This document shows, in pieces, positions 5,983 through 13,300 of a stretch of 16,534 nt of DNA (its first letter is position 1; every line of letters starts with the position of its first letter). This DNA comes from JBATTK01 sp049670505 (GTDB lineage Bacteria > Bacteroidota > Bacteroidia > Flavobacteriales > Flavobacteriaceae): the NCBI GenBank assembly GCA_049670505.1, contig JBATTK010000143.1, forward strand, positions 1-16,534, in the 5' to 3' direction. The position numbers and the translations under genes were made by a program. The notes beneath the pieces are model-generated. The model saw only the letters and a program-made list of their open reading frames with translations. It was not told where the DNA came from and ran no database searches.

Positions 5983-7311
5983 TTAAAGCACAAAATCTCG
6001 CATTAAAACAAAGGCGATAGCACCGGCCACAAAACCTATTAGGGCCAACCATGCAATTTTCTTGAGATACCAGAAGAAATCTATTTTTTCCATGCCCATG
6101 GCAACAACGCCCGCAGCGGAGCCAATGATAAGCATACTGCCCCCTGTACCGGCCGAATAGGCTATAAAATGCCATAGAGGGTCATCCATAGTTTCCGAGA
6201 ACATTCCCATACTGGCAGCCACCAAAGGAACATTGTCTATAACGGCAGAGCCTACACCAAATAACATGACCACAATATCCGTATTTGGTATTGCGGCATT
6301 TAGGCTTCCCGCATAATTAAATAAGTAGCCCAAGGATTCCAATGCGGCAACGGCCAATAATATCCCTAAGAAAAACAATATACTGGGCAGCTCGATCTTG
6401 GATAGGGAATAATGTACCGGACTGTGATGTCCCGTAGTATCATGATCATCCCCTTCCGCAGTGGATATACTAAACTTGGTACCACTATAAATTTCTGCAA
6501 AAGTAGCTACCACCGCCAACGAGAGCATCATGCCCACATAAGGAGGCAAATGGGTAATGGTCTTAAAGAAAGGAACAAAAACAATGGCCCCCAAACCTAA
6601 ATACAGCATAGTAGCACCAAATCTGGATTTGGAATTACCAACCTCCAAGGATCCATCAATTTTTCCACTAAAGGCTTTGAACCTACTGGCGACTACAGTG
6701 GGTACTACCATACAGATAATAGAGGGTATCAGGACATGGATAATCAATTGCCCCGCTGAAACCTTATCGGCGATCCAGAGCATAGTAGTTGTAACATCTC
6801 CAATAGGAGACCATGCACCACCGGCATTCGCTGAAATAATTATCATACCGGCAAACCACAATCTTGTATTCCTATCCTGTATCACCTTTTGTAGAATAGT
6901 AATCAGTACGATAGTAGCCGTTAAATTGTCTATAATCGCGGACAGGATAAAGGCTAAAATGGAAAAGAGCCACAATAATTTGCGTTTACTGTTTGTTCGT
7001 ATATACCCTTTGATCGTAGCAAAACCATCAAAATAATCTATGATTTCCACAATAGTCATGGCCCCCAATAAAAACACTAGTATTTCAGCTGTTTTACCCA
7101 AATGATGCAAGAGTATTTCATCAATATGACTGGGCTCCAACTCCCGTATTTCGGCATTTACCTCAAAAACCGGCATATGGGCCAATGCAATAATGGCCCA
7201 TAAAATGGCCATCATGGCCAAAGCAGGTATCAACTTATCTATTTTAAGGTTATGTTCCAGGGTGATTGCTAAATAGCCTGCTAGAAATACAATAATGATT
7301 ATGGTCTCCAT
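5983..7311 (-). CDS. nhaD: NhaD-type Na+/H+ antiporter
   Basis: NhaD belongs to the ion transporter superfamily and expels Na+ (or Li+) in exchange for H+ at alkaline pH. The 442-residue protein is hydrophobic throughout, with about 11-13 predicted membrane helices starting METIIIIVFLAGYLAITLEH. Recognisable family segments are AEILVFLLGAMTIVEIID, ILSAIIDNLTATIVLITIL, SANAGGAWSPIGDVTTTMLWI and, in the second half, GVGSAVIDNVPLVAASMGM and GTGGSMLIIGSAAG. The two IDN motifs are the inverted-repeat cores that bear ion-binding Asp residues. The start is 16 bp after the dehydrogenase stop, so the two probably share a transcript. The gene ends 56 bp before exbB. It could support the ion gradient that drives ExbB-ExbD-TonB. 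Confidence 0.92.
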   Translation of the reverse strand: METIIIIVFLAGYLAITLEHNLKIDKLIPALAMMAILWAIIALAHMPVFEVNAEIRELEPSHIDEILLHHLGKTAEILVFLLGAMTIVEIIDYFDGFATIKGYIRTNSKRKLLWLFSILAFILSAIIDNLTATIVLITILQKVIQDRNTRLWFAGMIIISANAGGAWSPIGDVTTTMLWIADKVSAGQLIIHVLIPSIICMVVPTVVASRFKAFSGKIDGSLEVGNSKSRFGATMLYLGLGAIVFVPFFKTITHLPPYVGMMLSLAVVATFAEIYSGTKFSISTAEGDDHDTTGHHSPVHYSLSKIELPSILFFLGILLAVAALESLGYLFNYAGSLNAAIPNTDIVVMLFGVGSAVIDNVPLVAASMGMFSETMDDPLWHFIAYSAGTGGSMLIIGSAAGVVAMGMEKIDFFWYLKKIAWLALIGFVAGAIAFVLMRDFVL

Positions 7312-7327
7312 ACTCGGTCGGTTTTGT

Positions 7328-8560
7328 TTATAATAATTGTTTTAATGCGATCTCAAATCCTGTTTTACTTAAATTCTGTTTTGATGGATTTTGCTTAAAG
7401 ATATTCAAAATTGCCTTTCTAATGGTATCGGATGTATCATTAAAAATCAATTCGTCGTCCATTCCTACTCTTCTTTCCATAAAATAGGCAAAAACCCTAG
7501 CCATTCCGCAGTTGGAAATAAAATCGGGGATCAAGCTAACCCGCTCATCGGTGTATTCCATGATAGGTCCAAAGAAAATTTCGGTATCTGCAAAAGGAAC
7601 ATTTGCGCCACAAGTAATAACCTCAAGGCCCGCATCGATCATTTTGCCGATTTGTTCCTTGGTAACCAATCTCGAAGCGGCACAAGGTGCAAATATTTCG
7701 GTCTTTAAATTCCAAATGCGGTCATTGATCTCATCAAATGGAATCATATGATCCGCATCAGCAATTAAAGTATTTCCCTTTTTATTCAAAAAAAAGCTGT
7801 TTATTTCCTCAAAAGAAAATCCTTCTTCATTAATAACACCACCTACCCTGTCAATAATACCGACTACTTTGGCACCCATACGCGCAAGATAAAAAGCCGC
7901 TGCCGAACCTACATTTCCAAAACCTTGTACTACAGCTCTTTTTCCCACTACGGTTCCCCCATAAATATCATAGTAGTGCCTTATAGCCTCTGCTACTCCA
8001 AAACCGGTAATCATATCCGCTACGGTATACTTTTTTGAAATGTTCGGGGAGTAAGTGCCGCTTTCCAATACTTTGATCACACCTAGCCTCAATTGTCCTA
8101 TCCGGTTTATTTTATCCGCTTCAGTAGGTCTAAAATGTCCATTGAACACTCCTTCCTGAGGATGCCATACTCCAGCATCCTCGGTAATGGGAATAACTTC
8201 ATGGATTTCATCCACATTTAAATCGCCTCCCGTACCGTAATAACTTTTCAAAAGCGGCGCAACTGCATTGTACCAACGCTCCAACACTCCTTTTTTTCGA
8301 GGGTCATTTGGATTAAAATTAATTCCTGATTTGGCTCCTCCTATAGGTGGACCGGATACCGTGAACTTTACTTCCATGGTTTTGGCCAAGGACAGCACCT
8401 CGTTCATATCCAACCCCTCGCGCATGCGCGTACCCCCACCGGCAGCGCCCCCTCTAAGCGAATTTATGACCGTCCAGCCTTCCGCTTCCGTTTCGGGATC
8501 TTTCCAATTAAAGACGATTTCAGGTGGTTTATTTTCGTATATACTAAGTAATTCCTTCAT
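7328..8560 (-). CDS. Glu/Leu/Phe/Val-family amino-acid dehydrogenase
   Basis: Enzymes of this family reversibly deaminate an L-amino acid to its 2-oxo acid and NH4+ with NAD(P). From the ATG at 8560 the protein has 410 residues (MKELLSIYENKPPEIV...). The open frame runs nine codons further up to 8587, but the shorter start matches flavobacterial relatives as I know them. Residues about 41-46 (GGGTRM) and the catalytic lysine Lys77 in GGAKSGI lie in the dimerisation/substrate domain, and GTGGDLNVDE follows near 109-118. A Rossmann site QGFGNVGSAA begins at about 212. GGTRM resembles Leu/Val/Phe dehydrogenases, while GGAKSG and the length resemble glutamate dehydrogenases, so the substrate is unresolved. 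It leads the - strand cluster and is divergent from an acyl-CoA dehydrogenase gene. Confidence 0.9.
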   Translation of the reverse strand: MKELLSIYENKPPEIVFNWKDPETEAEGWTVINSLRGGAAGGGTRMREGLDMNEVLSLAKTMEVKFTVSGPPIGGAKSGINFNPNDPRKKGVLERWYNAVAPLLKSYYGTGGDLNVDEIHEVIPITEDAGVWHPQEGVFNGHFRPTEADKINRIGQLRLGVIKVLESGTYSPNISKKYTVADMITGFGVAEAIRHYYDIYGGTVVGKRAVVQGFGNVGSAAAFYLARMGAKVVGIIDRVGGVINEEGFSFEEINSFFLNKKGNTLIADADHMIPFDEINDRIWNLKTEIFAPCAASRLVTKEQIGKMIDAGLEVITCGANVPFADTEIFFGPIMEYTDERVSLIPDFISNCGMARVFAYFMERRVGMDDELIFNDTSDTIRKAILNIFKQNPSKQNLSKTGFEIALKQLL

Positions 8561-8689
8561 TATTGATGCGATAAAATTATGTGACAATGATTTCCATATT
8601 TCCTTTACTGTAAAAATTTTAAACTAATTGCCCGTTAGGGCTAGTGTTGTCTCATAATTTTATAATGGTATCAATTAAAATGTACACAG

Positions 8690-8717
8690 CCTGACAAATA
8701 TAAAAATATTGGTCAGG
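8690..8717. promoter_or_regulatory. Inverted repeat over the dehydrogenase -7 box
   Basis: The arms CCTGACAAATAT (8690-8701) and ATATTGGTCAGG (8706-8717) are complementary except at one position, with an AAAA spacer. The - strand box TATATTTG (8695-8702), an exact TAnnTTTG match, lies inside the left arm. A protein bound here would cover the start of the dehydrogenase transcript. Transcription from this box would start near 8688 and give a leader of about 128 bases. No TTTG -33 element is seen. On the + strand the same hairpin is followed by TTTTTATATTTTT, but no + gene lies upstream to be terminated. Confidence 0.5.
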
Positions 8718-8832
8718 TTTTTATATTTTTCTCACCAAGGACATAAAAATACTTTGTTTCTTGAATTATTGCCTACTATTAAAACATTCATAAATCATAA
8801 ATCCAATCATTAAATATTTCCTAATATACATG

Positions 8833-8840
8833 TATATTTG
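8833..8840 (+). promoter_or_regulatory. -7 box (TATATTTG) of the acyl-CoA dehydrogenase gene
   Basis: TATATTTG fits TAnnTTTG, 29 bp before the ATG at 8870, giving a leader of roughly 23 bases. No good -33 TTTG sits at 19-21 bases upstream. It is one of two divergent -7 boxes in the 8561-8869 gap. Confidence 0.45.
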
Positions 8841-8869
8841 CAGTAATTTTTTAGCAATATCACGGAAAA

Positions 8870-10012
8870 ATGGACTTTACACTATCAGAAGAGCAATTAA
8901 TGATCCAGCAGGCGGCAAGGGATTTTGCCCAAAATGAACTACTTCCCGAAGTAATAGAACGAGACGATGCCCAAAGATTTCCTGCCGAACAGGTCAAAAA
9001 AATGGGGGAACTTGGCTTTATGGGAATGATGGTAGATCCAAAATATGGGGGAAGTGGATTGGATACCATGTCATACGTTATTGCTATGGAGGAACTCTCA
9101 AAGGTAGACGCCTCGGCCTCCGTCATTGTCTCCGTAAATAACTCGTTGGTGTGTTGGGGGCTGGAAACTTTTGGTACCGAAGCTCAAAAAGAAAAATACC
9201 TTACCCGTTTGGCATCAGGTGAAATAATAGGTGCATTCTGTCTTTCGGAACCCGAAGCGGGTAGTGATGCTACCTCACAAAAAACTACTGCCATAGATAA
9301 AGACGACCACTATATCATTAACGGAACAAAAAACTGGATTACGAGTGGAAATTCTGCGGAAGTATATCTGGTTATAGCCCAAACCGATGTAGACAAAGGT
9401 CATAAAGGAATCAACGCGATTATTGTAGAGAAAGGAACTCCCGGTTTTGAAATAGGTCCCAAGGAAAATAAATTGGGAATTCGCGGAAGTGACACCCATT
9501 CCTTAATGTTCAACGATGTAAAGGTCCCCAAAGAAAATAGGATAGGCGATGACGGTTTTGGTTTTAAATTTGCCATGAAAACTCTTGCTGGAGGTAGAAT
9601 AGGTATAGCGGCCCAAGCATTGGGCATAGCTGCCGGCGCATATGAACTGGCCAAAAAATATAGCAAAGAAAGAAAAGCCTTCGGAACTGAAATTAAGAAC
9701 CATCAAGCTATTGCTTTTAAATTGGCCGATATGCATACCCAAATTGAAGCGGCCAGACATTTGGTCTATAAAGCGGCATGGGACAAGGACAATGGCCTTA
9801 ACTATGATCTCTCCGGAGCCATGGCAAAACTATATGCATCACAAGTTGCTATGGAATCTTCTGTAGAAGCAGTGCAAATACATGGTGGAAACGGCTTTGT
9901 TAAGGATTATCATGTAGAACGCATGATGAGAGATGCCAAAATCACCCAAATTTATGAAGGCACATCGGAGATCCAGAAAATAGTAATTTCCCGTAGTATT
10001 TTAAAGGATTGA
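8870..10012 (+). CDS. Acyl-CoA dehydrogenase (short-chain type)
   Basis: This FAD flavoprotein oxidises acyl-CoA to trans-2-enoyl-CoA in beta-oxidation or branched-chain amino-acid breakdown and passes electrons to ETF. At 380 residues it has the standard length. Residues 1-120 form the N-terminal helical domain (MDFTLSEEQLMIQQAARDFA...). AFCLSEPEAGSDA near 125-137 and WITSGNSAEVYLV are the two family signatures of the middle beta domain, and QIHGGNGFVKDYHVERMMRDAKI and IYEGTSEIQ are in the C-terminal helical domain. Glu363 in YEGT is the expected catalytic base, as in short- and medium-chain enzymes. Chain-length preference cannot be read from motifs alone, but overall it looks like the butyryl/short-chain group. 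It appears monocistronic, followed by a 323-bp gap. Confidence 0.94.
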   Translation: MDFTLSEEQLMIQQAARDFAQNELLPEVIERDDAQRFPAEQVKKMGELGFMGMMVDPKYGGSGLDTMSYVIAMEELSKVDASASVIVSVNNSLVCWGLETFGTEAQKEKYLTRLASGEIIGAFCLSEPEAGSDATSQKTTAIDKDDHYIINGTKNWITSGNSAEVYLVIAQTDVDKGHKGINAIIVEKGTPGFEIGPKENKLGIRGSDTHSLMFNDVKVPKENRIGDDGFGFKFAMKTLAGGRIGIAAQALGIAAGAYELAKKYSKERKAFGTEIKNHQAIAFKLADMHTQIEAARHLVYKAAWDKDNGLNYDLSGAMAKLYASQVAMESSVEAVQIHGGNGFVKDYHVERMMRDAKITQIYEGTSEIQKIVISRSILKD

Positions 10013-10026
10013 TCGGAATACATATT

Positions 10027-10113
10027 GGGTTTATTTTTTGAACCCTGTTTAAAATAGGGTATTTATCTTAAATCCATATATTTTTTGCATTAATACCCCT
10101 AAATATAAGGGTA
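10027..10113 (+). repeat. Series of complementary GGGT / ACCC segments after the acyl-CoA dehydrogenase gene
   Basis: Four short segments can pair in alternative ways: GGGTT (10027-10031), AACCCT (10041-10046), AGGGTA (10056-10061) and TACCC (10094-10098), with a fifth, GGGTA, at 10109-10113. The pairing GGGTT/AACCC excludes ACCCT/AGGGT, and AGGGTA can instead pair with TACCC. The second hairpin is followed by only a weak T-rich tract (ATTTATCTT), so it may be a poor terminator for the upstream gene. Alternatively the whole could be a folded RNA or chance in AT-rich DNA. Confidence 0.35.
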
Positions 10114-10125
10114 ATTTCATTAAAT

Positions 10126-10158
10126 TTTACATTAAATATCTAGTCACCCCTACATTTG
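10126..10158 (+). promoter_or_regulatory. Possible upstream gltB promoter (TTTA-N21-TACATTTG)
   Basis: TACATTTG (10151-10158) fits the -7 consensus, and TTTA (10126-10129) lies 21 bases upstream in place of TTTG. Transcription would start near 10165 and give a gltB leader of about 170 bases that includes the inverted repeats at 10241-10260 and 10310-10333. The -33 is one base off, so this is weaker than the proximal candidate. Confidence 0.35.
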
Positions 10159-10240
10159 AGACCCTTACCTAGATTTCAGTATCTTAATTTATGATTATCA
10201 CAAATTAAGCCAGATTAAAGTCGTGATATGTATTTTTTTT

Positions 10241-10260
10241 AACGTTTAATTATAAACGTT
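10241..10260. repeat. Perfect inverted repeat upstream of gltB
   Basis: The arms AACGTTTA (10241-10248) and TAAACGTT (10253-10260) flank ATTA, with eight perfect pairs. It is 30 bp upstream of the proximal gltB -33 element, which is where an activator or distal operator for a dimeric regulator would sit. Glutamate synthase operons are commonly controlled by LysR-type or Lrp-type regulators, but neither gene is in the window. Confidence 0.5.
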
Positions 10261-10289
10261 GAATATTTTTCCAACCTTAGGTTAAATCA

Positions 10290-10321
10290 TTGAACATAAT
10301 TCAAATAAAATGATATTTTTG
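10290..10321 (+). promoter_or_regulatory. Proximal gltB promoter (TTG-N21-TATTTTTG)
   Basis: TATTTTTG (10314-10321) fits TAnnTTTG, and TTG (10290-10292) lies 21 bases upstream. The start of transcription would fall near 10328, leaving a leader of only about 11 bases before the gltB ATG at 10339, shorter than usual. The -7 box overlaps the inverted repeat at 10310-10333. Confidence 0.5.
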
Positions 10322-10333
10322 AATAAATATCAT
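10310..10333. promoter_or_regulatory. Perfect inverted repeat over the gltB -7 box
   Basis: The arms ATGATATTT (10310-10318) and AAATATCAT (10325-10333) are perfectly complementary over nine bases, with a TTGAAT spacer. The element covers the -7 box, the predicted transcription start and reaches within 5 bases of the ATG. Such a position fits repression, or an RNA hairpin that hides the start. AT content lowers the weight of the match. Confidence 0.45.
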
Positions 10334-10338
10334 AATTG

Positions 10339-13300
10339 ATGAAGTTGAAAAAGCAGGGGTTATACCTACCAGAATTTGAACATGATAATTGCGGTGCCGG
10401 GTTTATTTGCAGCCTTAAAGGAAAAAAGTCCAATGACATTATTCACAAGGCATTGGAGATATTGGATAAACTGGAACATAGAGGAGCAGTAAGTGCCGAC
10501 GGAAAAACCGGTGACGGAGCAGGAATACTTATCGATATTCCCCACGATTTCTTTTTAGATGTATGTAGTTTTAAGCTGCCGAAACCCGGAAATTATGCCG
10601 TGGGCAACGTTTTCCTTCCCCAAAAGGAAAACCAGAGGGCGTATTGTATTTCTATTTTAGAGGAAAATATAAAAAAGCAGGGACTCCAATTACTTGGATG
10701 GAGAGACGCACCTGTCAACAAGGGCATTCCTGGTAGAATCGCCTCTGAAACAGAGCCTTTTGTCAAACAACTATTTGTTGCCAAAGAAAAAGAGGAACAG
10801 TCTTATTTCGATTTTAATTTAAAACTGTTCGTTGCAAGAAAGGTCACCGAACATACTATCATCAATTCCAAATTATCGGAAAGTCATTTTTTTTACGTTC
10901 CTAGCCTTTCTACTAAAATCATCATTTTTAAAGGTCTTTTGATGCCGCAGGATATTAAACTCTACTACAAGGATCTTATGGACCCAAGGGTAGTAACAAG
11001 ATTGGCATTGGTACACCAACGATTTTCAACGAATACCTTCCCTACTTGGGATTTGGCCCAGCCTTTTAGATATATGTGCCATAACGGGGAAATAAACACC
11101 TTGAGGGGCAATGTAACAAGAATGCGTTCTAGGGAAGAACTTTTAAAAAGTGAATGGTTCGGTGATGAAATCAAAAACGTACTGCCCATAATCTTACCGG
11201 GGAAATCGGATTCCGCGACTATGGATATGGTGGTAGAGCTATTGTTAATGACCGGTCGTTCCCTACCGGAGGTAATGATGATGTTGGTCCCTGAAGCCTG
11301 GGAGAAAAATACCGAAATGCCCGAAGCGAAAAGAGCTTTCTACGAATTTAATTCATGCTTAATGGAACCTTGGGATGGTCCGGCATCCATACCATTTACG
11401 GATGGCAATTATATTGGAGCAGTGCTGGACAGGAACGGATTACGACCATCCAGATACTCCGTCACCAAGGACGGCTATGTAATAATGTCCTCGGAAACCG
11501 GTGTTGTAGAGTTGGCTCCGGAGAACATAGCCTTTCATGGAAGGCTAGAACCTGGAAAAATGTTCTTGGTAAATATGGAAGAGGGTCGTATAGTTAACGA
11601 TGAAGAAATAAAAGAAGAAATAGCCCAACGATACCCTTATAAAAAATGGTTGGACAAGAATTTGGTTTATCTAAAGGACATTCCCTATAATGATTGTCCA
11701 CTTTTCCTGAATGAGGCTTCCATAGAGAAGAGAAAGGCAGTTTTTGGATATACCTTGGAGGATATCAATACCATTATTCTTCCTATGGGCAAAACTGCGA
11801 AAGAACCTATTGGTTCAATGGGATCGGACACTCCGATAGCTGTATTGTCAGAGCGGCCACAATTACTATACAACTATTTTAAACAATTGTTCGCTCAAGT
11901 CACCAATCCACCCTTGGATGGCATTAGGGAGGAACTGATTACAGATATTAGTCTCACCTTGGGTAGTGACCATAACATATTTGATTTTACCGAACTACAT
12001 TGCAGAAAGTTGAAAATACAAAACCCGGTGATATCCAAAGAAGATTTGGATAAGATAAAGAATTACGATTCCAGTCCGGATTACAAAGTAATCTCCATCC
12101 CTATACTCTATGCAATTGAAAAAGGGCATAACGGATTGGAAGAAGCGTTGGACGACATCCTAAACCAAGCTTCAAAAGCCATTGATGAGGGAACAAATAT
12201 CATTATTCTTTCGGATAGGAACATGAACAAGGACATGGCCCCAATACCTGCCTTATTGGCATGCTCCTATGTAAACAGTGGTTTGCAGCATATGGGAAAA
12301 CGCTCTAAACTCAGTGTAATCATAGAATCGGCAGAACCAAGGGAGGTGCATCATTTTGCCTTGTTGTTCGGATTTGGGGCAAGTGCCATAAATCCATATC
12401 TGGTCAACGAGATTATCGGGGAACAGATCAAAGCGAACGATATTACCGAATATTCGTTTGACGAAGCGATAAAAAATTACAACAAGGCCATAGGAAAAGG
12501 AATTTTAAAGGTGATGAACAAAATCGGTATCTCTACCTTAAACTCCTACAGAGGTTCACAGTTGTTCGAATGTATCGGCATCAATACCAAGGCGGTAGAA
12601 AAATACTTTCCGAATACACCCACCCGAATCCAAGGAATCGGTCTCTATGAAATTGAGAAAGAAGTTACCAAACGGCATCAAAAAGCATATAAAAAACAGG
12701 AGATAGCGGCAAATCTTGATTTGGAAATCGGAGGAGAATATCGGTGGAGAAGAGATGGTGAAAAGCATATGTTCAATCCATTGTCCATAGCGAAGCTTCA
12801 AAAATCAGTTCGGAAAAACGAGCCGGATACCTATCGGGAGTTTTCCGAAATGGTAAACGAGCAGTCAAAGCATTTAATGACTATTCGTGGGTTATTCGAG
12901 TTTTCCAATTACGATCCAATTCCTTTGGAAGAGGTAGAGCCGTGGACAGAAATTGTAAAACGCTTTAAGACAGGTGCTATGTCATACGGATCCATAAGTA
13001 AGGAAGCCCATGAAAATTTAGCCATAGCCATGAACCGGATAGGAGGTAAAAGCAATTCTGGTGAAGGGGGAGAGGATGCCGAACGTTTTTATAAGAGTCA
13101 AAACGGGGATTGGAGAAATAGTGCGATCAAACAAGTAGCCTCGGGAAGATTCGGGGTAACTTCCAATTATTTGACCAATGCACGGGAAATCCAGATAAAA
13201 ATGGCGCAGGGGGCCAAACCAGGGGAAGGGGGCCAGTTGCCCGGGCCAAAAGTAAACCCGGCCATAGCCAAAACGAGAAATTCCACTCCATATGTAGGAC

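Noticed and set aside
5951..6175. 74-codon - strand ORF at the end of nhaD
   Set aside because: Same strand, other frame of nhaD; the NhaD frame has clear membrane motifs throughout.
8561..8587. Upstream ATG adding nine residues to the dehydrogenase
   Set aside because: The extra residues (MSHNFIASI) are not part of the family N-terminus; the ATG at 8560 gives the expected MKELL start.
10336..10338. TTG start one codon before the gltB ATG
   Set aside because: The adjacent ATG is the better start and the propeptide before the catalytic Cys is unaffected.
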